In this document: positions 1 to 9,523 of the stretch, in pieces
Layout: each line of letters starts with the position of its first letter
How positions within the stretch are numbered: position 1 is the first letter of the stretch
NCBI RefSeq assembly: GCF_000171815.1
Contig: NZ_ABGR01000002.1
Coordinates: forward strand, 535,541 to 599,540
DNA length: 64,000 nt
Direction: 5' to 3'
DNA from: Vibrio sp. AND4
GTDB lineage: Bacteria > Pseudomonadota > Gammaproteobacteria > Enterobacterales > Vibrionaceae
Translations under genes and position numbers: made by a program
Notes under the pieces: model-generated
What the model saw: the letters and a program-made list of their open reading frames with translations, nothing else
What the model was told of the DNA's origin: nothing
Databases searched by the model: none

Positions 1-1
1 A

Positions 2-769
2 CTGACCAAACTGCAAAAAGAATTGGCAGAGCTCAAATCAGGCAATAAGAAAGGGTTGGAAGAAGACTACCCTAAAGAAATATCGCCTTTGATTTCCGAC
101 CTAAATGCGCTGCTTTTCCACTATCAAGAACTGCTTGAACGAGCACGTAATCATGCAGGTAATCTATCTCACGCACTGAAGACACCACTTTCGGTTTTAA
201 AAAACGAAGTGCAAGACTTGGTGCCAGAAGAGCAAAAACGCTTGAACGCGCCAATCACCCAGATCCAACAACACATTGATTACCACTTAGGCCGTGCTCG
301 TATGGCCGGTTCAATGAATATCCTTTCCGTAAAATCAAACCCTTCGGAACGTGTTGATGCCATCTCAATGGCGTTTGACAAAGTGTACGCGCATCGTGAT
401 ATCACATTGATAAACGAGCTTGATACTGAGTTGACCGTTGCCGTTGAAAAAACCGACCTTGACGAGATGCTGGGTAACTTACTTGAGAATGGCTACAAGT
501 GGACAAACAGCATTATCCGTGTTCATTCAACGCTAGAAAAAGACAATATCCATATCATAGTCGAGGACAACGGGCCCGGTATTCCTGCCGAGCAGTTATG
601 CAAAGTGATAAAGCGTGGTTACCGACTCGATGAAACAACGCCAGGTTCTGGTTTAGGTTTAAACATTGTCAGTGAAATGGCGCACAGTTACCGCGGCCAG
701 CTTGAACTATCAGAGAGTAAAATGGGCGGTTTAAAAGCCACCTTAATTCTGCAAAAAGGTCGCTCTTAG
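2..769 (+). CDS. PhoQ-like sensor histidine kinase, C-terminal part
   Basis: The reading frame is open to the left window edge, so only the last 255 residues are visible. They hold the end of a HAMP-like linker, a DHp helix with the phospho-acceptor His at about fragment residue 57 (SHALKTPL), and a HATPase_c domain with N box (NLLENGYKW), G1 (DNGPGIP) and G2 (GSGLGL). The sensor and membrane domains lie outside the window. It is the kinase half of a two-component system. The motif style resembles the PhoQ group, and a response regulator gene is expected upstream. The signal sensed cannot be read from this fragment. Confidence 0.9.
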   Translation: MTKLQKELAELKSGNKKGLEEDYPKEISPLISDLNALLFHYQELLERARNHAGNLSHALKTPLSVLKNEVQDLVPEEQKRLNAPITQIQQHIDYHLGRARMAGSMNILSVKSNPSERVDAISMAFDKVYAHRDITLINELDTELTVAVEKTDLDEMLGNLLENGYKWTNSIIRVHSTLEKDNIHIIVEDNGPGIPAEQLCKVIKRGYRLDETTPGSGLGLNIVSEMAHSYRGQLELSESKMGGLKATLILQKGRS

Positions 770-1039
770 TTTCCTACATTAATCACGACTTACCTAAAAT
801 TTTAGCCGTGCTCTCAAATGTTTTTCCTGCGCTAATACTGGGCACTGACTTAATGAGGTTGGTATTATAGGTGAATGCTTGAATTTTTGGTCATTTAGGT
901 ACAATTTTTGTTGCTGAATGAGGTGCCGAGTGATAGTATCCGCGCTCGCTTGAACAGTTCCTGTATCAAGCTTTACCACAGACACAAGGTCGCGTTGTGT
1001 CTGTGAAGTTTTATTTTTACTAATTTGAGAGTAAATACT

Positions 1040-1318
1040 ATGAAATTCGAAGCAGTAGTACGTACTGAAGTAGGTAAAGGTGCGAGCCGCCGCCTACGTC
1101 ACGCTGGCAAATTCCCTGCAGTTGTATACGGCGGTGAAGCTGAAGCAGTGGCTATCGTTCTTGACCACAACGATATCGTTAACCAAATGGACAAGCCTGA
1201 GTTTTACGAAGCTATCGTTCTAGTGATTGACGGCGCTGAAGTTAAAGTTAAGCCTCAAGACGTTCAACGTCACGCGTTCAAGCCAAAAGTTGAGCACATG
1301 GACTTCATCCGTATCTAA
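1040..1318 (+). CDS. rplY: 50S ribosomal protein L25
   Basis: This 92-residue protein ([18 protein letters not shown]...) is the short gammaproteobacterial L25, which binds 5S rRNA in the large subunit. E. coli L25 has 94 residues. The ATG at 1040 is chosen because an upstream TTG in the same frame (1025) would add five residues not found in the family, and GAGAG lies just upstream of 1040. The gene is monocistronic and is followed by a strong terminator. Confidence 0.97.
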   Translation: MKFEAVVRTEVGKGASRRLRHAGKFPAVVYGGEAEAVAIVLDHNDIVNQMDKPEFYEAIVLVIDGAEVKVKPQDVQRHAFKPKVEHMDFIRI

Positions 1319-1404
1319 TTCCCTACCAAGGAATTAACGGATAAAATCCAAACCTTTTGCATAAAGATGATCGGCCTTACCAACCGTGATATCTAAAAAA
1401 TTTC

Positions 1405-1437
1405 AAAACCCCGGAGACTTACCAGCTCCGGGGTTTT
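1405..1437 (+). terminator. Rho-independent terminator after rplY
   Basis: A perfect 12-bp stem (AAAACCCCGGAG with CTCCGGGGTTTT) closes a 9-nt loop. A U-run on the + strand and an A-run on the left mean it could work in both directions. Confidence 0.9.
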
Positions 1438-2051
1438 ACTATTTAAAGGGCAAAAAACGAAATAAAAGATAAGGTATCCCCTTCTATTTATCCTCTCTCT
1501 ATTCTTCGTGATAGATAACCTGTTCAGCCAGTACTCAGCAACAAGCCCTCATCCACTTTCTATGTCAATGGTTAAAGTAATTCGGCGAACTTTTACCCAC
1601 AGCGATAGTCACAGTAAGAGCATTGTAAAAAACACAGCGCAGACTCGATAGCACTCAACAAGAGCAATCGGTTTCTTGCCTCGGTGCAATTGTTTTTTGA
1701 TCGTCTTCCCCCTAGCTTTCCGTATTAAAAACTATAACAATTTGTTTCTAATCAGTTGAAAAACCACGCCATTGATAAAATAACCACCAAATATCGCTTC
1801 ATTTCCCACCACAAGCCCTAATTGGTTCATAACCTCGAAATATATTCAGTTAATTTAATCACAAACATTAACACCCAACCTAAAACCCGATGCCTAAATA
1901 CGATTTCTGTTTATTTATCGACATCCCTAGCAGCCCTACCAACTCAAGTATTCGATAGAATTGTAAATAAGATATGGATCACTAAAGTTTCACACCAATT
2001 CCGTATATTGCACGCCGTAATAAAAGCAAAATCACAGAGAAAGGATCCCTT
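1438..2051. other. Intergenic region upstream of the 5'-nucleotidase
   Basis: About 610 nt of AT-rich sequence. A 77-codon open frame near 1822-2055 has no recognisable protein content. I see no RNA gene or clear operator. The promoter of the 5'-nucleotidase gene should lie at the right end, but no strong -35/-10 pair stands out. Confidence 0.5.
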
Positions 2052-3746
2052 ATGACGTTTTACAAATCCCTTTTGGTACTTTCAGTCGGCGCAGCGCTCG
2101 CAGGATGTGGCTCAGACAGCGACAGCTCTCCGGTAACTTGTGACACCGCAGACTCATGCACTAAGTTCACCATTCTACATACCAATGATAATCATGGTCG
2201 CTTCTGGCACAATAAAGATGGCGAGTATGGTATGGCTGCACGTAAAACACTGATTGATAAAATGCGCCAAGACATCGCAGCAAACGGCGGCTCATCTCTG
2301 CTTCTCTCTGGTGGTGACATCAATACTGGTATTCCTGAGTCTGATCTGCAAGATGCTGAGCCGGACTTCTTGGGAATGAGTGATATTGGCTACGATGCAA
2401 TGGCAGTTGGTAACCACGAGTTTGATAACCCTCTTAGCATTCTGGAAAAGCAGCGTGTTTGGGCCAATTTCCCTATGCTTGCTGCCAACATTTACGATAA
2501 AAACGGCGATCGCTACTTTAAGCCTTATGAAATTTTTGAGCTTGGAGACCTTCGTGTTGCTGTGGTTGGTATGACAACGGAAGATACAGCCAAAATTGGT
2601 AACCCCGAGTTTATCTCTGAGCTAACATTCACCAAGCCTACGGAAGAAATGCCGAAGGTCATTGCGGAAATCAAAGAAACTTACAAAGACGACCCTATCG
2701 ATTTCATTTTCGCCACAACACATATGGGCCACTACGAAAATGGTCAGCATGGTTCAAATGCCCCAGGGGATGTCGCAATGGCTAAAGCTGTCGAACACGG
2801 GCAACTAGCTGCTATCTTTGGTGGACACTCTCAAAATCCAGTGTGTATGGAGCCAAATGGCTCTGGGTACGCAGATTTCAAACCAGGTGATGACTGTAAA
2901 CCAGATCAACAAAACGGTACTTACATCATGCAAGCACATGAATGGGGTAAATACGTTGGTAAAGCTGACTTCGAATATTATGACGGCAAACTTCACCTCG
3001 CGGGTTATGAGTTGGTCCCGGTTAACCTAAAACGTAAAAACGAAGCAGGTGAACTAGAGTTCATTGGCACTGAAATCCAGCCAGATCTCGCACTTCAAGG
3101 ACGTCTGCAATACTTCCAGGATAAAGGACAAGCAGAGTTAGATAAGGTCATTGCTACTTCTGACGGTAAGTTAGAGGGCGACCGTGCTGTTGTACGCTAT
3201 CAACAGACTAACTTAGGTCGTCTGATTGCAACCGCTCATCAGGAAAACCAAAATGCAGATTTTGCTGTGATGAACTCAGGCGGGGTTCGTGCTTCAATTG
3301 ACGGCCCTGAAATTGCTTACCGACATGTACTCACCGTTCAGCCATTTGGTAACACGGTCACCTTAGCCTCAATGACGGGGGCTCAAGTAGTCGAATACTT
3401 GAATGTAGTCGCTACAATGCAACGTGGTTCCGGTGCATACGCACAGATAGCAGGTCTCGATATGACTGTTGACTGCACTGCCAAGCAAGTTGAAATCAGT
3501 AAGATCAATGGTAAAGATTTCGACATAGCAGCCACTTACAGGTTTACGGTGCCAAGTTTCAACGCAGCAGGCGGAGACGGTTACCCAGTGCTAAATGTAA
3601 TTAACACCGGTAATGTTGATGCAGAAGTAATGTACAGCTATTTGGAAACGCTGGGCACAGTACAAGTAAACAATTACCAGCCTCAAGGCGAAATCGTTTA
3701 CACTAATTCAGACAGCCCGCTTGGCTGTGAAATTGCAGCGGAGTAA
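2052..3746 (+). CDS. Bifunctional metallophosphatase/5'-nucleotidase lipoprotein
   Basis: A 564-residue protein of the UshA/NutA family. It has a lipoprotein signal ending at Cys19 (LAGC), so it is probably anchored to a membrane facing the periplasm or surface. The N-terminal calcineurin-like phosphoesterase domain shows its metal motifs at Asp46/His48 (HTNDNHG) and in GNHEFD near residue 120, and a GGHSQ motif follows. The C-terminal 5'-nucleotidase domain carries NSGGVR and FNAAGGDGYP. Such enzymes dephosphorylate extracellular nucleotides so the nucleoside can be taken up. AAGGAT precedes the ATG. The gene stands alone between two terminators. It could also prefer UDP-sugars or cyclic nucleotides; the sequence does not decide this. 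Confidence 0.92.
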   Translation: MTFYKSLLVLSVGAALAGCGSDSDSSPVTCDTADSCTKFTILHTNDNHGRFWHNKDGEYGMAARKTLIDKMRQDIAANGGSSLLLSGGDINTGIPESDLQDAEPDFLGMSDIGYDAMAVGNHEFDNPLSILEKQRVWANFPMLAANIYDKNGDRYFKPYEIFELGDLRVAVVGMTTEDTAKIGNPEFISELTFTKPTEEMPKVIAEIKETYKDDPIDFIFATTHMGHYENGQHGSNAPGDVAMAKAVEHGQLAAIFGGHSQNPVCMEPNGSGYADFKPGDDCKPDQQNGTYIMQAHEWGKYVGKADFEYYDGKLHLAGYELVPVNLKRKNEAGELEFIGTEIQPDLALQGRLQYFQDKGQAELDKVIATSDGKLEGDRAVVRYQQTNLGRLIATAHQENQNADFAVMNSGGVRASIDGPEIAYRHVLTVQPFGNTVTLASMTGAQVVEYLNVVATMQRGSGAYAQIAGLDMTVDCTAKQVEISKINGKDFDIAATYRFTVPSFNAAGGDGYPVLNVINTGNVDAEVMYSYLETLGTVQVNNYQPQGEIVYTNSDSPLGCEIAAE

Positions 3747-3778
3747 GTACAAGCCCTGACAGACTGAACCTGAGATCA

Positions 3779-3807
3779 ACTGGAGCCCAAGTAGCTCCAG
3801 TTTTTTT
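3779..3807 (+). terminator. Terminator after the 5'-nucleotidase gene
   Basis: An 8-bp stem (ACTGGAGC/GCTCCAGT) with a 7-nt loop, followed by seven T residues. Confidence 0.88.
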
Positions 3808-4114
3808 GGCTAAATCTCTGATAACTCAACTTCTGAATAAATTGTTCAAAAAACACTCAATTATTTCATTGACGCCCCCACACCAGACTTCTATGGTTGA
3901 TAGTGTCTGTCAGAAAAGCAGCCCAATTCACTGAGTAAAAATAATCTGAGTGGAGTGCTTTTGACAAAGACACAAATGGCGTAAAAACACTGCTCTCATA
4001 CAATTCGTCTCTCAGACTTCAAACGAAAGCGATGGGTTTCTCCGCTCCCACTAACGAGCAGAGTTTACAAGCCAATGTACTCAAACTGCTGCCATCGAGT
4101 TCTGGAGGTCAAAA
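3808..4114. other. Gap before the 73-residue ORF
   Basis: About 300 nt without a gene. No hairpin, repeat or operator stands out. It must contain the promoter of the small ORF at 4115. Confidence 0.4.
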
Positions 4115-4336
4115 ATGAAACGAGCCAGCAATAGCTATAGACTGCAGATAATTAAAGAAGTGGTCACCCGTAAAGAACGTGAAGCGTGTAATGATCCAAT
4201 GGCAAGATACATACATCAACTGATGGATGAATTGCCCACTAGCAAATTAGAAGTAGAACAAAACCATCGTTTCGCAGGCAGTCACTTCGACGAACAAGCT
4301 GGAGGTTGGGTAAGCGATCAATGGTCATTAAAATAG
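4115..4336 (+). CDS. Small hypothetical protein (73 aa)
   Basis: I do not recognise this family. The ORF is supported by a strong ribosome-binding site (TGGAGG, 7 nt before the ATG) and by codon use like that of its neighbours. The protein is charged and soluble, with no signal peptide or membrane segment. It has a Lys/Arg-rich N-terminal half (RLQIIKEVVTRKERE) and a Trp-containing C-terminus (GGWVSDQWSLK). It stands alone between terminator-bounded units, so context gives no function. Confidence 0.65.
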   Translation: MKRASNSYRLQIIKEVVTRKEREACNDPMARYIHQLMDELPTSKLEVEQNHRFAGSHFDEQAGGWVSDQWSLK

Positions 4337-4458
4337 CACCGAGCGCTCCGATTGTTGGGCAAGAAAATGGATAGGAATTTCCCGGCAAAATTGGAGAAGC
4401 GCGTCAAACTGTGCCGGGAGTCTTACAAGTAGATAACGATGGAAGTAAACCCAATGAC

Positions 4459-4707
4459 CTAAAACAAATCTTGTTGCGGAGAAGCGTCATCTTGAGGCAA
4501 ATCTTCTTTCCCCTTCCCCGCCAATACCTTTCTTCTGTATCGTTGACGACACAACTTAATCACATGTAGCTGTTGCGCAGGAGTGAAACTCAGCCAATTA
4601 AACCGCTCTTCTCTTTTACGCATGCATCCCTTGCAATAACCTTTGTCGTCAGAGGTACAGACTCCAACACAAGGACTTGGGACGGTAAAAAACTCCAATT
4701 GCTCCAT
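4459..4707 (-). CDS. DUF1289 family protein
   Basis: An 82-residue protein with the DUF1289 cysteine pattern (SPCVGVC...GYCKGCMRKREERFNW). The four cysteines suggest a small metal- or cluster-binding fold; the family's function is not established. The ATG at 4707 is taken as the start. A TTG two codons upstream is possible, and no strong ribosome-binding site settles it. The C-terminal tail is polar and rich in Asp and Gln. Confidence 0.88.
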   Translation of the reverse strand: MEQLEFFTVPSPCVGVCTSDDKGYCKGCMRKREERFNWLSFTPAQQLHVIKLCRQRYRRKVLAGKGKEDLPQDDASPQQDLF

Positions 4708-4860
4708 GCTCAACCCGTTCTTCTACTCACTTATTTCAGCCCATGACATTTATCATAAAAAAACGTAATAACTCTAAGTTTTCATTAAAATTAAATGCCA
4801 AGACTGGCATTTAATTTTAAAATACGCCGTGTTTAAAAACAACGAAACCATAACTGTATT

Positions 4861-4891
4861 TTGACAAAAACAGTGTTTTATTACCTATACT
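4861..4891 (+). promoter_or_regulatory. Candidate sigma-70 promoter of the META-domain gene
   Basis: TTGACA (4861-4866) and TATACT (4886-4891) are separated by 19 nt, longer than the ideal 17. They lie 30 nt before the ATG, which is preceded by CGGAG. Confidence 0.55.
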
Positions 4892-4921
4892 TATCTCGTT
4901 TATAAAAACGGAGTCTATAAA

Positions 4922-5365
4922 ATGAAGCTTAGCCTAAAAACGTTAGTAGCAGCAATCTCACTTCCAGTTCTAATGACTGCATGCGCTAGCAACGGTGACA
5001 ATGTGAAACAAATTACGGCTCAAGATCTACAACACCACAATTGGCAGTTGGTTCAAATCGATGGCAAGAACATCGCTGCAGAGGAACGTCATACACCTCG
5101 CCTAGAGATTGGTGAAAACCTAACCGCAAATGGTAACGCTGGTTGCAACAATTTCTTCGGTCAAGCAGAACTGAAAGACAACCAACTACGCATCGAAAAA
5201 ATGGGTATGACCATGAAGATGTGTATGGAAGACCAAATGAAGATTGAAAAAGTCATGTCTGAATCCCTGTCTGATTGGAACGACATTACTTTGACGAATA
5301 AAGGCCTAGTACTGAAGAACACGAATCACGAACTAACATTCGAATTGCGTGACTGGGTAAACTAA
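4922..5365 (+). CDS. META domain-containing lipoprotein (HslJ-like)
   Basis: A 147-residue protein with a signal peptide ending in a lipobox-like LMTAC at about residue 21, followed by one META domain (about 35-145). The domain shows the typical NWQLVQIDGK start, the GNAGCNNFFG turn and a MCME segment. HslJ homologues are heat-shock-associated envelope proteins linked to novobiocin tolerance in E. coli; that role is inferred here. The gene is monocistronic, with its own promoter and terminator. Confidence 0.9.
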   Translation: MKLSLKTLVAAISLPVLMTACASNGDNVKQITAQDLQHHNWQLVQIDGKNIAAEERHTPRLEIGENLTANGNAGCNNFFGQAELKDNQLRIEKMGMTMKMCMEDQMKIEKVMSESLSDWNDITLTNKGLVLKNTNHELTFELRDWVN

Positions 5366-5412
5366 TCCTACTTTCGTCTCTGAGACGATAATCTTTGCAG
5401 GATTACCTTTTT

Positions 5413-5437
5413 AAAAGCAGCCAAGGGCTGCTTTTTT
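5413..5437 (+). terminator. Terminator after the META-domain gene
   Basis: A perfect 10-bp stem (AAAAGCAGCC/GGCTGCTTTT) around a 3-nt loop, ending in a T-run. Confidence 0.9.
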
Positions 5438-5851
5438 GTTTTAGATTTCCCTCATCAAACTATACAACTCTCCCCAAAGCTACCCAGTTGCTTTTGGAAG
5501 TACCGAACCTCTCCGCTTGTCGTTCGTCCGCCGCCATTGTGCGTTCTCCAGCTCCAAAGCTCACCACGAAGAAATTCACCATAAAAAAGTCATCACATGA
5601 AATAATTCATCCAACAGTCAGGTCTATTTAGTTGCGATATTAAAAATATGCGATTTATCGAGAGCTACTGTTCATTTCTATGAGTTGTTCACACTTTATC
5701 CGTCAATAGGTGTCTTTTGAGGCCAAAAACTGATGCGTATTGTTATAATCTCCCAAGGAAAGAAATTCATTAAATCTATCGCCAATTATTTTATTGATAA
5801 TTCAGTAATATAGATTACTATCCCTCAGAAGAAACAGAGCTCGGCGTTGTT
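5438..5851. other. Intergenic region upstream of the ynj-like operon
   Basis: About 410 nt, AT-rich, with no convincing ORF or RNA gene. It ends at a dispersed repeat copy (5852-5910). Confidence 0.45.
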
Positions 5852-5910
5852 TATACCCATATAACCCAAGTAACCTTGAGATGTCGGGTTCAGCAAGAAT
5901 AACTTGGTTT
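5852..5910. repeat. Dispersed palindromic repeat, diverged copy A
   Basis: It starts with TATACCC, then a short insertion and CCCAAGTAACCTTGAGATG, and ends in AACTTGG, so the two ends are inverted relative to each other. It matches copy B at 10734-10785 along most of its length. An extended reading of the downstream gene (ATG 5881) would start inside this repeat, which argues against that start. Confidence 0.75.
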
Positions 5911-6033
5911 GTAGGCGCGGAAGCGATTTCAAGGTTTAGCAGTTTTAAATTAAGAATCAACAACAAACAATTTTCAACGCATGGCATACAGAGCGCCAAA
6001 ATGAAAACCAAGATAAATAAACACGGATTACGT

Positions 6034-7191
6034 ATGAAAAAGCTAGTTAGCACCATTGGTATTTTAGCCACCACTTTTGCCACCTCCTCTTTTGCCGCTC
6101 CTCATTCGGAAGAATGGAAAAAAATCGAACAACAAGCTGACGGTCAAACCGTTTATTTTCATGCTTGGGGTGGCAGCCAACAGATCAACCATTATCTTCA
6201 TTGGGCACGCAAAGAGCTTAAATCTCGCTACAACGTGACCCTTAATCACGTCAAAGTCACAGATATTTCTGAAACCACTACTCGCCTCATTGCAGAAAAA
6301 GCCGCAGGCAAAAATAGCGGCGGCAGTGTTGATATGGTTTGGATCAACGGTGAAAACTTCAAATCAATGAAAGACAACCAGTTGCTATTTGGTCCTTTTG
6401 TTGAAGGCCTGCCAAATTGGCAGTACGTAGATAAAACCCTACCTGTTGACGTCGACTTCTCAGAAGCAACCGAAGGCCTAGAAGCACCATGGGGGGTAGG
6501 CCAACTGGTATTTATTCACGATGGAGAAAAGCTGGATAATCCTCCGCGATCTTATGCCGAAATGCTGAGTTACGCTAAAGCGTTTCCAAACCGTCTGACT
6601 TACCCTCGCCCGCCCGAGTTTCATGGCACCAGCTTCATGAAATCTTTGCTGATTGAGTTGAGTCATAATGATCCTGCACTGAAAAAGCCAGTGGCAGAAG
6701 AATCATTTGAAGCCTTAACACAGCCACTATGGGCATACCTAGATGAATTCCACAAAGTCGCATGGCGTGGTGGTAAGCAATTTCCAGGTGGAACTGCCGA
6801 GTCCATTCAACTGTTGGATGATGGTCAAATTGACCTAGCGGTGACCTTCAACCCAAACGCGGTTTTCTCCGCACAATCGAGCGGAAATCTTGCAGAAAGC
6901 ACTAAAGCGTACGCGATGGATGCTGGCGCACTGTCTAACATTCACTTTCTTGCCATTCCTTGGAACGCAAATGCCAATGCAGGCGCACAAGTTGTTATAA
7001 ACTTTTTATTAAGCCCTGAAGCGCAGTCTCGTAAAGGTGACATTAATACTTGGGGTGATCCTTCGGTGTTAGACAGCCAATACCTCACTGGCACAGCGAA
7101 GAATACGCAGCAATTTAAATCGATTAGTGAACCACACCCAAGCTGGCAAACCGCGCTAGAAAAAGCCTGGTTGAAACGTTACGGGAATTAA
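6034..7191 (+). CDS. ynjB: ABC transporter substrate-binding protein, YnjB-like
   Basis: A 385-residue periplasmic solute-binding protein with a Sec signal peptide (about residues 1-21, ending SSFAAP). A mature segment (VYFHAWGGSQQINHYL) is typical of the YnjB group, which resembles iron/thiamine/polyamine-type binding proteins. The start at 6034 is preferred because the upstream in-frame ATG lies in a repeat and would bury the signal peptide. It is first in a tight operon with permease, ATPase and a CDP-alcohol phosphatidyltransferase. The E. coli ynjBCD importer has no settled substrate, and none can be read here. Confidence 0.88.
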   Translation: MKKLVSTIGILATTFATSSFAAPHSEEWKKIEQQADGQTVYFHAWGGSQQINHYLHWARKELKSRYNVTLNHVKVTDISETTTRLIAEKAAGKNSGGSVDMVWINGENFKSMKDNQLLFGPFVEGLPNWQYVDKTLPVDVDFSEATEGLEAPWGVGQLVFIHDGEKLDNPPRSYAEMLSYAKAFPNRLTYPRPPEFHGTSFMKSLLIELSHNDPALKKPVAEESFEALTQPLWAYLDEFHKVAWRGGKQFPGGTAESIQLLDDGQIDLAVTFNPNAVFSAQSSGNLAESTKAYAMDAGALSNIHFLAIPWNANANAGAQVVINFLLSPEAQSRKGDINTWGDPSVLDSQYLTGTAKNTQQFKSISEPHPSWQTALEKAWLKRYGN

Positions 7192-7200
7192 TATAAACCC

Positions 7201-8910
7201 ATGTTAAGAGCGCTGTATCTCGTCATTATCATCGTCTGTATATTACCAACCATACCGGGGCTACTCGGGGTGGTGATTTCTGCGCTTGGTTATGTCCCCC
7301 CGATAGGCCTTCATCACTTCTCAATGGATGGCTTCAATGCTGTCTTTGATTGGCATGGCGTGTCGACATCCATTGGTCTGACTTTCTATTCCGCTATTTT
7401 CAGTAGCTATCTTGCCTGTTTGATGACGTTTGCGATTCTACAGGCTTCTTGGGGGAGTCAATTCTGGCGTAAAATTGAGATAAGTCTTTCTCCACTTCTC
7501 GCCATGCCACATGTGGCGTTTGCTATTGGTTTTGCTTTCCTATTCGCGCCTACAGGTATGGGCGTTCGAGTGCTTAACCAAGTGTTCGATTACAACCCAA
7601 ATGCACAAACAGTCGATGACTTAGCACTGCTGATCAAAGACCCACACGCGTTGGGTTTGATCATCATGCTTGCCATCAAAGAAGTCCCATTCCTACTATT
7701 GATGAGCATCCCAATTCTTCGGCAATTGAAAATCGAGAAAATTGAAAAAGTCAGCCATGCGATGGGATATAGCTCAGCACAAGCGTGGTGGAAATGCGTG
7801 TTTCCGCAGTGGTTAGCAAAACTGCGCTTCCCAATGTTGGCCGTACTCGCGTATGGCTTGTCCGTAGTTGATGTCGCGTTGATTATCGGTCCAACCAACC
7901 CACCAACCTTTGCGGTATTGGTATGGCAGTGGTTCAATGATCCAGATTTATCACTATTACCGAGAGCGGCGGCAGGCGCCGTGGTATTGTTTGCGATTGC
8001 AAGTGTCTTGATTGGTTTTGCTCGGCTAGTGGAGTGGTTCATTACCAAGGGCTTTAAACGTTGGCAATACTCTGGTCGCAGTGGTGTCTGTCTGCCCGGA
8101 AAAATGCTTTTCTCCTTGGTTGCCCTCCTGGCAATGTTGATGGTACCGCTGATGGTGATATGGAGCTTTGCGCATCGTTGGCGCTTCCCTGATTTGTTGC
8201 CAAGCCGCTATAGTCTGCGTTTTTGGGAATACGAATGGCAAAACATTCTTGGCACATTAGGGCAGAGCATGCTCATCGCTATGATCAGTGCATCTATCGC
8301 TCTTGTTCTAGCGCTGATTGCTCATGAATACCGACTGCGTTACCGCTGGCAGGTGCCGGGGTACATCATAGCCGTGCCAATGTTGATCCCTCAACTCTCC
8401 GTGTTATTTGGCATGCAGGTTGTCACGCTGTATCTCGGCAGCAACGCGTACTTCTTCTGGGTATGTTGGGCGCATGTCTTCTTCGCTTTCCCGCTTGTTT
8501 ATCTGTCTTTGGATGGTCCATGGCGTAGCTTCGATAATGGGTTAACTCGCGTTGCCTTAAGCCTTGGTAAATCACCAATGCGGGCATGGCTAAAAGTGAA
8601 GCTACCGATTATCCTGCCTGCTATTGCTTTCGCTTGGGCGGTTGGCATCAGTGTAAGCTTATCGCAATATCTACCAACACTGGTGTTAGGTGCTGGCCGC
8701 ATCAGCACGATAACAACAGAAGCGGTCGCGCTATCAAGTGGATTTGATCGCCGTGTCACCGCGATCTACGCAATCTGGCAAGCGCTATTGCCGTTAATGT
8801 TCTTCTCTTTTGCGATTTTACTTAGCCGTTTACACGTTAAGTATCGCAGGCTGTCTATAAAAGGTTTACTACCGAATGAGTCTTTGTCTCGAAAACCTCG
8901 CCATCCTTAA
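7201..8910 (+). CDS. ynjC: ABC transporter permease with two fused domains, YnjC-like
   Basis: A 569-residue inner-membrane protein with about 12 hydrophobic segments in two halves. Each half has a binding-protein-dependent permease loop (KIEKVSHAMGYSSAQAWWKCVFPQ in the first, RVALSLGKSPMRAWLKVKLP in the second), the EAA-type contacts for the ATPase. One chain can therefore form the whole channel, as in FbpB/ThiP-type transporters. It starts 9 nt after the binding-protein gene, and its 3' end overlaps the ATPase gene by 35 nt, which suggests translational coupling. Confidence 0.9.
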   Translation: MLRALYLVIIIVCILPTIPGLLGVVISALGYVPPIGLHHFSMDGFNAVFDWHGVSTSIGLTFYSAIFSSYLACLMTFAILQASWGSQFWRKIEISLSPLLAMPHVAFAIGFAFLFAPTGMGVRVLNQVFDYNPNAQTVDDLALLIKDPHALGLIIMLAIKEVPFLLLMSIPILRQLKIEKIEKVSHAMGYSSAQAWWKCVFPQWLAKLRFPMLAVLAYGLSVVDVALIIGPTNPPTFAVLVWQWFNDPDLSLLPRAAAGAVVLFAIASVLIGFARLVEWFITKGFKRWQYSGRSGVCLPGKMLFSLVALLAMLMVPLMVIWSFAHRWRFPDLLPSRYSLRFWEYEWQNILGTLGQSMLIAMISASIALVLALIAHEYRLRYRWQVPGYIIAVPMLIPQLSVLFGMQVVTLYLGSNAYFFWVCWAHVFFAFPLVYLSLDGPWRSFDNGLTRVALSLGKSPMRAWLKVKLPIILPAIAFAWAVGISVSLSQYLPTLVLGAGRISTITTEAVALSSGFDRRVTAIYAIWQALLPLMFFSFAILLSRLHVKYRRLSIKGLLPNESLSRKPRHP

Positions 8911-9523
8911 AACCAATGGCGACACACTTTTCTCCGCGTTCAATATGACAGTAGAAAAAGGTGAAATTGTTACCCTGATGGGCCCAAGTGGTTGCGGTAA
9001 ATCCACCTTATTGGATGCTATTGCTGGTCACTTATCTTCTGAGTTTGCCTATACAGGCTCCATCACGCTCGACAGTGAAAAGCTGGATGCCTTACCTGCG
9101 CACAAACGCCGAGTCGGTATTCTTTTCCAAGATGACTTACTCTTCCCCCATCTCACCGTTTGGGAAAATCTCGCCTTTGCGCTGCCAGATCCAATCAAAG
9201 GGACTAAGCGTAAAGAGCACGCGATGCAGGCTTTGAAACATATTTCACTCACCAAACTTGCGGACTCTTTCCCTGACCAAATTTCAGGGGGTCAGCGTGC
9301 GCGCATCGCTCTGACTCGTATGCTACTGGCCAAACCGAAGCTTGCCCTACTTGATGAGCCTTTCAGCAAGCTGGATAAGGATTTACGCGCACAATTTCGT
9401 AACTGGGTAGTAGAGCAGCTTCAACATGCCAATATCCCTGCGTTAATGGTGACGCACGATGAGGAAGATATTCCTGAGGGCAGCCGCTGCCTAAACTGGC
9501 CGTGGGAGGCAAGTCATGCTTGA
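8876..9523 (+). CDS. ynjD: ABC transporter ATP-binding protein, YnjD-like
   Basis: A 215-residue ATPase with Walker A (GPSGCGKST), Q-loop region (ILFQDDLLFP), signature (ISGGQRAR), Walker B (LALLDEP) and H-loop (MVTHDEED). It is short, lacking the C-terminal regulatory domain of PotA/FbpC-type ATPases, as is typical of YnjD. It overlaps both neighbours (35 nt upstream, 8 nt downstream), so the four genes form one transcription unit. Confidence 0.93.
   Translation: MSLCLENLAILKTNGDTLFSAFNMTVEKGEIVTLMGPSGCGKSTLLDAIAGHLSSEFAYTGSITLDSEKLDALPAHKRRVGILFQDDLLFPHLTVWENLAFALPDPIKGTKRKEHAMQALKHISLTKLADSFPDQISGGQRARIALTRMLLAKPKLALLDEPFSKLDKDLRAQFRNWVVEQLQHANIPALMVTHDEEDIPEGSRCLNWPWEASHA

Noticed and set aside
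1822..2055. 77-codon open frame upstream of the 5'-nucleotidase gene
   Set aside because: No ribosome-binding site, no recognisable content; lies in the promoter region.
5395..5631. 78-codon open frame after the META-domain gene
   Set aside because: It runs through a perfect terminator hairpin and lacks a ribosome-binding site.
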